This document shows positions 9,950-21,500 of a DNA stretch of 64,000 bases, piece by piece. The stretch comes from an uncultured Bacteroides sp. GTDB lineage: Bacteria > Bacteroidota > Bacteroidia > Cytophagales > Cyclobacteriaceae. The stretch spans positions 172,933 through 236,932 of the forward strand of contig CABHOV010000029.1 of assembly GCA_902168185.1 (NCBI GenBank), read 5' to 3'. The notes below the pieces were generated by a model that made no database searches, was not told the origin of the DNA, and saw nothing but the letters and a program-made list of their open reading frames with translations. Position numbers and translations under genes: made by a program. Position 1 is the first letter of the stretch. Each line of letters starts with the position of its first letter.

Positions 9950-11305
9950 TCAATTCGCATTGATAAACACAAAGCTCCAGCCTGTGCAAGGGTTATTGAA
10001 TTCGTAGCGGTCGGTAATGAGTTTAAATACAAAGGTGTTATCGCCTTCGGTGAGCTTATCTAAATATATATCGATTTTAGAAATGTCTGCGTCCGTTACC
10101 GGATTTCCCAGGGTTGAAATTTGTGAATCAAAGTTGAAGGTGATTTTGTTGTCTTCTAGCACTGGCGTGAACTTGCGATAGGCAAACGTCTGTGAGTTAT
10201 CACTATTGATAATGGTGAAACCTAGTCCGTATAGTCTTGAACCATCGTTCAGTTGAGTGTTGTAAAATAGATCCATCTCAACAGCACCTTGAATGTCTTG
10301 TTGTATAGCGCTGGCTGCAGATACACCGTTGTCAATAATAAAGCTCAATGGTGCATAGTAAAAATCAGATTCCGTAGCGAAGAGTCTTCCGGTTGCATTT
10401 TGAAGCGTTGTCTCCAATGTTACCGGTAAATTTGCATTCGTTACTCCCGTATAAGCATGTGTGACAATCGGGTCTACACATATATCTATAGATTTATTTG
10501 TGAAAGAACTGAACGCAATACTCTTCAGCGATATACTCGTCCCTGCAAAAGACCCTGCTAAGGGAGTATCCAGTATAAGCGAGTCGCCTTTGATGGTATA
10601 CCCGGATACAAAATCAATGGACTGTATACTTGCTGTATTGGATTTCTTCGCAGCTGATCCGATGTCGATTGTTCTTTTACTTTCGTTAAGTGCCAGGAAC
10701 AGGAGCAGGTCGCGTGTTTCAAATGTAAGCTTGAATGAAGAACTGAATATAGCAAGGTCGTCACTCATGTCATTCAAATTCCCTGAAAGCTCCTTGCCAA
10801 GGAGATTCGCATCGGTAGCAGAGGCTTCTTCGAAAACGAGCGTAGTAGGATTCGATAAATCTGTTTTGCTTACGAAGACGAGATCTCCTTCGGGAGTTTT
10901 ATTGGCATAGTTAAATTCAAACTCAGCGCCGTAGGTTGCCTGATCCTGTTCAAACAGAAAACTAAAAAATGAATAGTTCTCTATGATCAACTCCAGCCCA
11001 AGGGAACTGTCGATGCGATACGTTACATTCTGTTCATAGAATTCGCCATCCTGGGAGCCGAGGTCAGTTTTGATATTTACTTTGTTCTCGTCATCAAACT
11101 TCAGAAGTACATAAAAAGAGCCGCCCCCATCTTCGGGCCTATATTTAAGTCGCCAGCCGTTAGCAGGAGCTGCGAGATCATCTTTCAGTGATTGTATTGC
11201 AGCCGCTACACGTTCATCAGCAGTCTCTTCAAACACGTTGATATCATCGTCTTTACAAGACGTCAGCACGATGATCAGTATCCACAGGATGTAAAGTTTT
11301 TTCAT
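9950..11305 (-). CDS. DUF4302-type lipoprotein
   Basis: 451 aa; lipobox 'IIVLTSCKDDD'; 'NGWRLKYRPEDGGGSFYVLLKFDDENKV'; downstream of SusCD. Confidence 0.75.
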   Translation of the reverse strand: MKKLYILWILIIVLTSCKDDDINVFEETADERVAAAIQSLKDDLAAPANGWRLKYRPEDGGGSFYVLLKFDDENKVNIKTDLGSQDGEFYEQNVTYRIDSSLGLELIIENYSFFSFLFEQDQATYGAEFEFNYANKTPEGDLVFVSKTDLSNPTTLVFEEASATDANLLGKELSGNLNDMSDDLAIFSSSFKLTFETRDLLLFLALNESKRTIDIGSAAKKSNTASIQSIDFVSGYTIKGDSLILDTPLAGSFAGTSISLKSIAFSSFTNKSIDICVDPIVTHAYTGVTNANLPVTLETTLQNATGRLFATESDFYYAPLSFIIDNGVSAASAIQQDIQGAVEMDLFYNTQLNDGSRLYGLGFTIINSDNSQTFAYRKFTPVLEDNKITFNFDSQISTLGNPVTDADISKIDIYLDKLTEGDNTFVFKLITDRYEFNNPCTGWSFVFINAN

Positions 11306-12168
11306 AATGGTAATTTTGCCTGGACTATATCTCTTACCTCTAACAGATCAACACCGGTATATTGTTTGTAATGCGCCAGGATTGAATTGTATTTCTTTCT
11401 GATCAATGCACGGCCTTCATTGCGTGCAAGGCAATCTGTAGTCGTACAGACTTCGTCATCGATATAGCGTTCATAGAACTCCGGATAAAAAAGCAAATGC
11501 GCAACGGTCTCGGCGAAATCTTCATTGAAGGAGCTCGTAGCATACGGTGATACAAAGCCACGCGCCAGCGCTTCGTCTTCCGTTAGATTATACCATGATC
11601 CCGCAGATGTATACCCTTGCGGGGAGATTTGCTGAAAATTAGGAGGAAGGTTATACCGTTGATGAACGATGTGTGCAAACTCGTGGTAGATCGTTCCAAG
11701 CTGGCGAAAGATCCAGTTTATGTTTTCAACGTCAATGTCATTCACTTCGGTGAGTGTGATGCGCGCACCGGCATCGGCAGTACCCAGGGTTACGGTTCCA
11801 TCTGAATTATAGATCGTTGAACCAATGAATACCATTTCGGCAGGAACATGTTTTGCAAAGAATACTTTGCCGTTGTCCACAGCCTCAAAGGGCTCGATCC
11901 AAAAATCTGTCAGGAAGTCGAGCATCGGTTCTACAAGTTCACGTTTCGGAGGTGTTACTCGCTTGTCAGGATCAACATACCGGTCTACATAAGTATACCG
12001 GACGGCAACGCCATATTTATCAGTGAAATTGGTTTGTATATACTGATCGATTTCATCGTCAGACTCCTCGTGGGTTTTTATAGGAGCATTAACATCATCC
12101 TCTTTACAAGAAGATGTGGTAATGTATGCTGCCGCTATAAAAATAAATGCTAAAAATTTCGTTTTCAT
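11302..12168 (-). CDS. SusCD-associated zinc metallopeptidase/metallohydrolase lipoprotein
   Basis: 288 aa; lipobox 'TTSSCKED'; HExxH motif 'YHEFAHIVHQ'; 4-nt overlap with the downstream DUF4302 gene. Confidence 0.85.
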   Translation of the reverse strand: MKTKFLAFIFIAAAYITTSSCKEDDVNAPIKTHEESDDEIDQYIQTNFTDKYGVAVRYTYVDRYVDPDKRVTPPKRELVEPMLDFLTDFWIEPFEAVDNGKVFFAKHVPAEMVFIGSTIYNSDGTVTLGTADAGARITLTEVNDIDVENINWIFRQLGTIYHEFAHIVHQRYNLPPNFQQISPQGYTSAGSWYNLTEDEALARGFVSPYATSSFNEDFAETVAHLLFYPEFYERYIDDEVCTTTDCLARNEGRALIRKKYNSILAHYKQYTGVDLLEVRDIVQAKLPL

Positions 12169-12197
12169 ATTTTGTGCTATGAAGTCTTCAATGTCGA

Positions 12198-13652
12198 TTA
12201 TCTTGGATTAGGTTTCAGGCCCCCTATATCTATAGCGGCCTGTGGAATCTGGAGAACCTGTCGGTCATCATCAGCGTCAAGAGAAATAGTACTGCCGTCC
12301 GCCAACGGATGCGTCACTTCAATCTGGAATCGCTTGATGTCGAACCAGCGCAGTCCTTCATGCATAAACTCTTTTTGACGCTCATCTAAAATGAAGTAGA
12401 ATATATTCAGGCGATCGTTCGTAGTCTGGTAATAGTTTCGCAAAGTTTGAGTATTGATTACACGATTGCCGCTATACCGCTTGTTAACCAACACTTGCAG
12501 ATCTGCTAATGCCTGGCTTACTCTGTTTTGAAATACATAACACTCGGCGCGATTCAGCAATACTTCTTCCCCGCGAAAGGCAGGCATGATGGTATAGTAT
12601 AGCCCTACATTTGAAGTAAGACTCGTACGCTCGAACAGGAATTGATATTTGGCAAGAGCAAGTCCATTGTTACCGCGTATAAAGATCGGGTAGTTCAGAC
12701 TTGTGCGTACATCATCTGTACTCCACGGATTGTTATTATAGATCCTGCGAAGCAATGTCTGATCCGGCCAGAAACCAACGCTCACCGGGAAGTTCGTAAC
12801 GTTGCGCACGACAAGTAAATTACTTTGGTCAGTAGGATCTGCAAACGAACGGATAAAGTCTTCCGGGTTAGCGCTCTCTGACAGAAGAGTCTGTATATCT
12901 TTTAAAAATACATCCGGATCTGCGCCTAACATTTCGGAACTATATTTTACGCAATTGGTATAGTCTGCTTTATAGAGATAGAACCGCGAAGCAAAAGCAA
13001 GCGCACCGTTTCGTGAAAAGTGATATTTACCGGAGTTGGCATAAAAACTTTCATCAACCAGTTCAAGCCCGTCCAATAAATCATCTTCGATTTTATCATA
13101 TACTTCTTCTACAGAGAGGCGATCATATTTCTTTATGAATTCTGTTTCGGGTTCTTCTACGTAGGGTATACCTAAATCTTCGTCTGCTGTTTCTTCATTG
13201 AAATGTTTTCCGAAGAGATTCACCAGCATAAAGTGTCCATAGGCCCTGGTGAGAAGTGCTTCGCCTTTCACAGCATCTTTCCTCGCCTGATCGCCCGGCA
13301 GTTGGTCGATTACAGCCAGTACTTCATTCGCATGCGCTATAGCATCATACGTTGATGTCCAGAAGTTAGCCGGTGTATCCTGGTTGATGCTGGTAACATC
13401 TTCCCATTGGTATAATTGTACGTGCTCGGTAAGCTTGGTAGTGCCGGTAGTGAACGTAACATTGTCGCCCATCCACTCGGTGAAAGTATATCCGGCACTC
13501 GAGTATGCATTGGTGAGAAGCTGTGCCGCCTTTTCAGGTGTATTAAGTTCAACGCGGTTGTCTGGATTTTCTTCCAGGTAATTATCACATCCGCTCAAAA
13601 GCACCAGGCCTGTGGCGAGTGCTGCTATATTTTTATATAAGGATTTACGCAT
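12198..13652 (-). CDS. SusD/RagB family nutrient-binding outer membrane lipoprotein
   Basis: 484 aa; 'LLSGCDNYLEENPDNR' N-term; 'AECYVFQNRVSQALADLQVLVNKRY', 'RQKEFMHEGLRWFDIKRF'. Confidence 0.95.
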   Translation of the reverse strand: MRKSLYKNIAALATGLVLLSGCDNYLEENPDNRVELNTPEKAAQLLTNAYSSAGYTFTEWMGDNVTFTTGTTKLTEHVQLYQWEDVTSINQDTPANFWTSTYDAIAHANEVLAVIDQLPGDQARKDAVKGEALLTRAYGHFMLVNLFGKHFNEETADEDLGIPYVEEPETEFIKKYDRLSVEEVYDKIEDDLLDGLELVDESFYANSGKYHFSRNGALAFASRFYLYKADYTNCVKYSSEMLGADPDVFLKDIQTLLSESANPEDFIRSFADPTDQSNLLVVRNVTNFPVSVGFWPDQTLLRRIYNNNPWSTDDVRTSLNYPIFIRGNNGLALAKYQFLFERTSLTSNVGLYYTIMPAFRGEEVLLNRAECYVFQNRVSQALADLQVLVNKRYSGNRVINTQTLRNYYQTTNDRLNIFYFILDERQKEFMHEGLRWFDIKRFQIEVTHPLADGSTISLDADDDRQVLQIPQAAIDIGGLKPNPR

Positions 13653-13664
13653 GGGTAGTATATC

Positions 13665-16600
13665 TTAAAATCCTAGTGATACAGATGCTGTAATAAGTTT
13701 AGGCTGTGGTAGCGCCACGCCTCCTGCTGAGAAGAACTCAGGATCTTGTCCATTAAGCTTTTTGTCAGAATAGAGAAGCGCCAGGTTTTGTCCTTCGATT
13801 GAGAACTGTGCAGATGCAGCACCAATTCTGCGGACGAGTGCGGCCGGGAAGGTATAGCTCAGGCGAACACTTTTCAATCGCGCATAGTCACCATCGGCAA
13901 CACGTACCGTGCTTTTATTATATAGATCATACGCACTCAGGTAATCCGGATTGCTGCCGTTTACTATCTGACGATCCAGTATAACCGGTATATTGGTTGT
14001 GTTCTCATCTCCGGGAACAGACCAGCGATTTACAAAGCTTTTCGAAAGAGAATTGAAGTCGGTATATCTCGGACTGAACGCATCATCAAGTCTGATCTTG
14101 TAGTCAAACTTGAAAGATAAAAATACGCTGAGTGAAAATCCTTTATAGCGGAATGTGTTGTTAAGTCCGCCCGCACCGCGTGGTTCAGCAGGACCTTCAT
14201 ACTTTAATATACTGGTCAGGTTATCGCGATCCTGTAAATCATAATTATATACCACTTCACCGGATCCATCATAGAATGTAGGTATACCGCGTTGATCGAG
14301 TCCTGCAAATTTAGTAGAGAACAGACCTCTGCGTGGTCCGCCTAGTACAGCAGCGCCTCCCTGTACGATGGCATCGCCAATCCGTGGATTGAAATCTAAT
14401 CGTGTGATCTGATCATGCGTATACCCGATATTGAAATTTGTAGACCATGAGAAATCTCTTAACCGTAGATTTAGCGTGTTGATGGCGAATTCTATACCGG
14501 TTGCCTTCATATCAGCATAGTTTCCGTTTTTAAAGGCATTACCACCAACACCGCTGGTTTGCAAGAGACCAACCAGATCGTAGCAATCCCGCCTGTAAAG
14601 ATCCACAGTACCCGTAACGTTGTTTCCAAGAATTCCGAAATCAATACCAACGTTAAATTCTTTCAACTTCTCCCACGTCAGGTTAGCATTTGCAAGATCT
14701 TGGATATATAGGTAAGTCTCAACATCCGTGGGGCGCAAGGTTACGCCTGAGCGTATGTTCAACAATGCGCTGGTGTTCGGACCGAGGTTGGCAGATAGGC
14801 CATATGTTGCCCGCAGCTTCAGGTAATTGAAAAAAGAAAAATCTATAAACGTTTCCTTGTCAAGATTCCACGCACCACTCACGTTCCATGTAGGCAGGTA
14901 ACGGGCGCTTTTACTTTTTCCCAGGCGATTGGAACCATCGTATCGAATGGTACCATTAAATATATACTTCTCTTTAAACGAGTATCCACCGTTCAGGAAG
15001 AATCCTGCGAATTTCTCGCGATCAATTCCCAAGGCGTATATACTAATTCCCTGGCTGTTCAGAAAGGCAATCATATTCGGATCGGTATTTACAACACCAC
15101 CGTTATCATATACCACACCGATCCCATCTGCACGTCTGCTTTGTCTGTTGGTATATTTCAATTCCTGGCCTGCAAATACATTGATGGAGTGAATTGCGTT
15201 GATGGTGTGTGACCAGTTGAGACTATTCCGTACATAGAAATTCCGAAGATCATCTTCATTGAGATTGTTAAAGCCGCCTTCCGGTAATACTACCTTCGGC
15301 TGTGCAGAAGGATCTGCTGGATCTCTATATAGCAGCGGGTTTGCGTCCTGTATATATTGTGTGCCATCGGCACGATACGCTTCTGCCTGGTTTGATCTTT
15401 CGTGAATGATGTGTTCACGTTTGGTTGTAGCATAACGACCTTGTACCGTACTGCGGAATACTAAATTATCGAGAATGTTGTAGGTTACATCCGCTTGTGT
15501 AGATATATCGGCTACATTGATCTTGATATAGTTTAACTGTAACTCTTCGATGATGTTAAACGGGGCGTAGTTCCTTCGGAAATATTCAAGATTACCATTG
15601 TTATCATACGGCCGTATAGAACGTGCAGTATTCAATGCATAGCTGAGTGGATTTATATCAAAGTCACGTTTATATCTGCCGGTAATCGGATCGAAATCAC
15701 GGTTCTGTGTGCCGGGTGCCTTTTGATCGCGATAATTTGCTGTGAGTTTCAGATCCAGGGCAAAATCTTTGGAGAACTGAAAGCTGTTTTTCGCTGTACC
15801 TATATATCGTTTTACATTGTCTGATATAGTCTGACCATTGTCATTCATATAGCTGATAGAATAATAGCTATTATGTTTTTCAGTTCCGGAAGTTAGACTT
15901 ACAGAATGTTGCTGCTGTAAAGAGTTTTTAAAGAGCACATCGAACCAATCGGTGTTCGCGTTTTCATACTGATTCAGAAATTCTTCATTCAGCGTTCCAT
16001 CAGGTCCCCAGTTTATTTCCTTGTCAGAGATCTGTGCGAACATTTTACCCAGCGCTCCATAATTTTGTGCGCGCACAGACGTAGTAATATCGATCAACCC
16101 CTTTTCGTATAGCTCGCGGTATACCGACATCTCATCTTTGGAGTTGAGTATATCAAATTGATTATACGTTGGTCGCAGGTGAATAGAAAAATTTCCGGAG
16201 TAGTTTACTTTGGTCTGCCCGCTCTTGCCGCGCTTTGTTGTAATTACAATTACACCATTTTTAGCACGAGCACCATAGAGCGCTGTAGCCGATGCATCTT
16301 TTAATATCTGCTGCGATTCTATATCATCCGGGTTAAGGCCTGCTATAGATGAAGAGGTTAGCGTATTGGCATTCCCAGTAATGATATCATCTGCAGTAAG
16401 CGAATTGAGATCTTCAAGTATAACACCATCCACTACCATGAGTGGTCGCGTATCACCATTTATAGTCGTGTTACCGCGGATACGAATCTTCGGGCTCGTT
16501 CCGAATGTACCGGACACGTTGTCAACAGTAACACCCGCTACACGACCTTCGAGCATTTGACTGGCATCGGTCATACCGGATGTTCTAATGTCAGACATCT

Positions 16601-16982
16601 TTACATTCACTGATGATCCTGTAAATAATTTTTTCTCCACATCCTGAAATCCAGTGATGACCACTTCTTCAAGTTCTGTCGTTTCCGCTTCCAGTGCAAC
16701 GTTAATTGTACTTCGCTGACCTGCCAGCACAGATTTAGGAGCGAAGCCTATAAATGAAAATAATATAGAGTCTTGTGGAGAGTCTATTAGAATATCATAA
16801 TCACCAGCACTGTTTGTTATCGTACCGCGGGTGGAATTTTTTATTCGGATGCTTACGCCCGGTAACTCCGTACCATCTTTAGCAGATGTTACTTTTCCCG
16901 AAACTTTGATCCCCTGGGCATGAACCTGGAGTGCAAAAAATAAACATGTTAGTAGCAGCAGTAGAGGTCTTCCCATAAGCAA
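13665..16982 (-). CDS. SusC/RagA family TonB-dependent outer membrane transporter
   Basis: 1105 aa; carboxypeptidase-D-like N-domain, plug 'RIRGNTTINGDTRPLMVVDGVI', 'DASATALYGARAKNGVIVITTKRGK'. Confidence 0.97.
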   Translation of the reverse strand: MLMGRPLLLLLTCLFFALQVHAQGIKVSGKVTSAKDGTELPGVSIRIKNSTRGTITNSAGDYDILIDSPQDSILFSFIGFAPKSVLAGQRSTINVALEAETTELEEVVITGFQDVEKKLFTGSSVNVKMSDIRTSGMTDASQMLEGRVAGVTVDNVSGTFGTSPKIRIRGNTTINGDTRPLMVVDGVILEDLNSLTADDIITGNANTLTSSSIAGLNPDDIESQQILKDASATALYGARAKNGVIVITTKRGKSGQTKVNYSGNFSIHLRPTYNQFDILNSKDEMSVYRELYEKGLIDITTSVRAQNYGALGKMFAQISDKEINWGPDGTLNEEFLNQYENANTDWFDVLFKNSLQQQHSVSLTSGTEKHNSYYSISYMNDNGQTISDNVKRYIGTAKNSFQFSKDFALDLKLTANYRDQKAPGTQNRDFDPITGRYKRDFDINPLSYALNTARSIRPYDNNGNLEYFRRNYAPFNIIEELQLNYIKINVADISTQADVTYNILDNLVFRSTVQGRYATTKREHIIHERSNQAEAYRADGTQYIQDANPLLYRDPADPSAQPKVVLPEGGFNNLNEDDLRNFYVRNSLNWSHTINAIHSINVFAGQELKYTNRQSRRADGIGVVYDNGGVVNTDPNMIAFLNSQGISIYALGIDREKFAGFFLNGGYSFKEKYIFNGTIRYDGSNRLGKSKSARYLPTWNVSGAWNLDKETFIDFSFFNYLKLRATYGLSANLGPNTSALLNIRSGVTLRPTDVETYLYIQDLANANLTWEKLKEFNVGIDFGILGNNVTGTVDLYRRDCYDLVGLLQTSGVGGNAFKNGNYADMKATGIEFAINTLNLRLRDFSWSTNFNIGYTHDQITRLDFNPRIGDAIVQGGAAVLGGPRRGLFSTKFAGLDQRGIPTFYDGSGEVVYNYDLQDRDNLTSILKYEGPAEPRGAGGLNNTFRYKGFSLSVFLSFKFDYKIRLDDAFSPRYTDFNSLSKSFVNRWSVPGDENTTNIPVILDRQIVNGSNPDYLSAYDLYNKSTVRVADGDYARLKSVRLSYTFPAALVRRIGAASAQFSIEGQNLALLYSDKKLNGQDPEFFSAGGVALPQPKLITASVSLGF

Positions 16983-17089
16983 TTTAGATACAGTCTTCTA
17001 AATTTAACCAAATAACAATCAACCGCAAGACACAGTTTACAGGAAGGGATAACTTCTTTTGAAAAATTTACGGAATAAAATTTGGACGG

Positions 17090-17995
17090 TTATCGTTCAA
17101 TTAAACGAAGCATTTTCGCGCGAAGATTTTCATCTGGTAATTTTCCGATTGCAGCATTTGCGTTGTCAATCATGTGATGAGGCTTGGAGGTGCCCGGGAT
17201 CACGCAAGTTACGGCAGGTTGAGAAAGAATAAATTTTAAAAAGAATTGTCCCCAACTCGCGCAATCAAATTCTTTTGTCCATTCAGGAAGCGTCATTCCT
17301 TTTACGCGCTGAAATAAAGATCCTTCTTCGAAGGGTTGATTGATAATGACAGCAACTTTTTTCTCCTGCGCAAGTGGAAATAATCTTTGCTCTGCTGTGC
17401 GACTCAGCATCGAATAATTGATCTGCAAGAAATCAACAGGATTGTTATTTAGAATATTTTCAATAGCACTGTAGGCGCTTTCCGTATAGTGCGTGATGCC
17501 CAGGTAACGAATCTTTCCTTGCTCTTTCCAATCGCGCAACGTCTTGAGATGTATTTGCCAATCCACGAGGTTATGAATTTGCATCAGGTCAAGTTGCTTG
17601 CGTTGTAAAAGTGTAAACGATCGGTTCATCTGTGCTATACCTTCATCTTTTCCGCTGGTCCATACTTTTGTAGCCATGAAGAGTTTAGCATTCAGATTCA
17701 CTTCTGTGGAGAGGTCTCCAACTACTTTTTCAGAGGCGCCATACATGGGAGAGCTATCCACTACACTTCCGCCTTTCTCAACTAATTTTTTCAATACTTC
17801 CTTTAGTGGCTCACGTTCTGCTACAACATTCCCTACATCGAACGTCTGCCATGTACCCAACCCTATAGCCGGTATAGATTCATCCGAAGACGGAATTTTC
17901 CTTTTGAACATGCTTGAAGCAGTGGGCATAGCCCCTATAGTTAACGGTGCTAAACTTAGCGCTGAAAGATGGTGAAGGCAAGTTCTGCGGTTCAT
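17090..17995 (-). CDS. Aldo/keto reductase with putative Tat signal
   Basis: AKR fold motifs 'IGLGTWQTFDVG', 'VDSSPMYGASEKVVGDL'; likely start at internal Met 'MNRRTCLHHLSALSLAPLTIGA' (17995) rather than the ORF start 18073. Confidence 0.85.
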   Translation of the reverse strand: MNRRTCLHHLSALSLAPLTIGAMPTASSMFKRKIPSSDESIPAIGLGTWQTFDVGNVVAEREPLKEVLKKLVEKGGSVVDSSPMYGASEKVVGDLSTEVNLNAKLFMATKVWTSGKDEGIAQMNRSFTLLQRKQLDLMQIHNLVDWQIHLKTLRDWKEQGKIRYLGITHYTESAYSAIENILNNNPVDFLQINYSMLSRTAEQRLFPLAQEKKVAVIINQPFEEGSLFQRVKGMTLPEWTKEFDCASWGQFFLKFILSQPAVTCVIPGTSKPHHMIDNANAAIGKLPDENLRAKMLRLIER

Positions 17996-18541
17996 AGATA
18001 TTGAAGTGTTGAATATGAATGGACTTCGGTAGGGAGCGCGGTGAGGTAAGTTAGGTATTTTATAGCAGAACATATTGATAATGTTCGTAAGTGCAGGTAA
18101 GTATGTACATATAGATCAGTGTTATAATTACCGGATTTTTAAGGTATACAATATATATACCCTGATGCGAAAATCAGTGCTTTTACAAGGGTTTCAAATT
18201 GTTGAATATCAATTGATTATTGCCTGTTCGGGTAGCCATCACGTTGCTAATAGTTGCTCTGAAAATAAATTAAGTGTTTAAACTTTTATACACTTAACTA
18301 CACCCATTTGGATGATATTCTTACATAGGTAACGAACCACCTTTCAGTAGCACTATTTAGGTATTCTAAAGTTACTTTCTTGCTTCAGAATGCTTAATGG
18401 TACATGTGTATCACAAGATGCATAACGCTATATATAGCGCAGTTATTGTGAACACGTGAATCGTGAGTATATAAAAGCTGTGCTTTGGTTATGGATTTTT
18501 TATGATAACCTACACCCTTTAGCCCTAACCCTGTCAGTTGC

Positions 18542-21500
18542 ATGATATTGTCTATACGAGGATTTTTTCGCAGGCTGGTTGCAGTATGCTTTAATTGTAC
18601 GCCTGTATTTTTTGCTTTTCTTCTTTCGTTGCCTTTTCATTCATCACTTGCGCAGGCTGTAGAAAATACAGCAGCACAAACTACAGCACAGAAACCCGAA
18701 GAGTATAGAAAGGCTGTAGAGACCTTCTATAAACTTGACCAATCCAATAATTTCACAGAGTCGCTCGCGTATGCGGATATGAATGTGTTGCCGATGGGTA
18801 TAAAACAAACCCTCAGCAATATTGAAGTTACCATCGCGGTAAGCGATATGCGGTGGGAAACCAACTATAGCGAGCTTACGGTTTTTGCACGCATTAAAAT
18901 TCCACAGGACAACAAGCTGCTGTTCTTCGGAGCGCAGGGTATAAAACTATCGCACAACGGTGATATAATAGGAGATGCATCGCTCGTGCTGATGGGTGAT
19001 ATATCTATACCTATAAATGGAAACAGCGCAGCGCTGACGTTGAAAGGGAGCTTTGATAAGAACACAGGTCGTGCGAAAGAACTCACGTATGTATCGATCG
19101 ATTGTCAGGGCTTCAAGGAAATGGGAATTACAGCAGACGTAGAATTTCCGGAGAGCCTGTTAGTACCCGTAGATACGTCAGGCCACGGTGTGCCTGGACG
19201 CGTAAAGGGTTCTTTTAAAACTATTGTAAAAGATTGGAACGATATACTTGCATCCATTTCACTTCCACCTTTTGAGATCAAGGGTTTGGAAGGATTCATC
19301 TTTGTATTGAACGAAGCTATATTTGATTTCAGCGACCTGCGCAACGACCCGGCTATTGCTTACCCGGAGGGATACGAAGCTAACTATATGATTCCCGGTA
19401 ATCCCACCTTGTGGCGTGGTGTATTTGTTCGTGATCTCAGCATTACTCTTCCGAAACCTTTTCAGAAAAAAGATAAAACGCGTCCATCGTTTGCAGCACA
19501 TAACATGTTGCTCGATAACAACGGTATCAGTGGTGTATTTGAAGCGACAGGAATTTTGCCGATCGATAAAGGCTCAGCTTCCGGCTGGCGTTTTTCGGTA
19601 GATGCATTTCGTATGGCGCTCGAAGCCAATCAACTCACTGAAGCAGGTTTCTCCGGTATGATCGGTTTACCGGTATCAGAAAAATCGAATCTCGGTTACG
19701 ATGCATTGATCACAATGGACAACGAGTATATGCTTCGTGTGAAGCCACTCGGCAAAACCAAGTTTGATATATTTAATGCAGAAGCGGAATTGCTTCCGAA
19801 CTCTTATGTAGAGCTAAAAGTTGTCGATGGTTCTTTCAAGCCGGAAGCCATGCTGCACGGTAGTCTCAACTTAGCAGCGAGACTTGGTTCTGCTTCCAAT
19901 CCACAAGACACTACCGGAAAGAAAATAGCAGAATTTAAAGGTATAGAGTTCAGAAGTCTTCACCTGAAAACTGAATCACCAAAATTTACAGCCGAATACT
20001 TTGGCTATAAAGGAGAGATCAAGATGATGAACTTTCCAATCTCGATCGATCGCATAGGTGTAAGGATACTTGAAAAAGAAATTGCACTCGGCATGGACAT
20101 AAAACTCACGCTGAGTGATAACATGTTTACCGGAAGTACACGCCTGGAAGTGGTGGGAGAGTTGAAAGAATCCGGTACAGGCGAAGAGCAGTCTGAACGA
20201 TGGAAGTATAAGAAACTTAACATCAGCAACATTGCTGTCAATGCTAAAATTGCCGAGACGTTCAGTCTCAAAGCACAGCTTACTATATTAAATGATGATC
20301 CGATCTATGGCGATGGTTATGCCGGTAGTATCGAGATGACCTTTGATAAAGTGTTGAAGGGATTCAACGTACAAGCGAGGGCCATGTTTGGCCGGAAAGA
20401 TTTTCGTTACTGGTTTGTGGATGGTCGCGTAAAATTCGGGCAAGGTATACCGGTGTTCCCTCCGTTGAACCTGAATGGTTTTGGTGGCGGTGTGTCCTAT
20501 CGTATGAAGCGTGATGGTGCTGACCTGCTGGCATCACCTACTGGCTGTAAATATGTACCGGATGAAAATACAGGTATAGGTGTAAAAGCATCGGTACTCT
20601 TTAATGTAGCGAACGATGCCGCTATAAATGGTGAAGCATCTTTTGAGATTGCGTTCAGCCGTTCGGGTGGTCTCAACTTTATTGGCTTCTATGGATTTGC
20701 CAAGTTCGTTGGTAAAATACCGGGCACAGAAAATATAGAGAAGTTTGTTGGCGACAAGATGAAGAAGGTTGCTGAACTGGAAGAGAAGTTCGTGAAGAAT
20801 AATCCTGCGTTGTCAAAAACATTAGAGACACTCAAACAATACGAACCGAACAAAGCAGCCACTGCTGTATTTGAACCTTCAGAAAAACCGGGTGAAGCAG
20901 GCTTCTCTGCAGCCGTAGGTATACAGTATGATTTTACACAGAGTTCACTACACGCAACGTTTGACCTATACGTCAATGCCATCGGGGGTGTGATTCGCGG
21001 TACAGCTTCCGGGAATCGTGCCGGATGGGCCGTGTTGCATATAGACCCGAAAGAATGGTATGTACACATGGGTACACCAACCGATCGCCTCGGGCTAAAG
21101 ATGGGTATAGCGGGTATAAGCATTGAGACAGGCTCGTACCTGATGCTCGGTTCGCGTATACCAGGTTCACCACCACCGCCGAAAGAAGTTGCAGATATAC
21201 TCGGTGTTGATATGGCTGAGTTAGACTATATGCGCGATCTCAACGCGCTAGGCGATGGAAGAGGTTTTGCTTTCGGTGCAAGTCTCAAAGTGGCTACTGG
21301 GGATATGACCTTCCTGATTCTCTACGCAAACTTCCAGGCTGGTATAGGCTTCGATATTATGCTGAAAGACTATCAGGACATGCAGTGTAAAGGACGTCCT
21401 GGCAAGATTGGTATGGATGGTTGGTATGCCAATGGGCAGTCATATGTATACCTGCAGGGTGAGCTTGGCGTGAAAGTAAATCTGTGGTTCCTGAAAACAA

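Noticed and set aside
10461-10910. 149-aa ORF antisense to the DUF4302 gene
   Set aside because: Shadow ORF; no independent support
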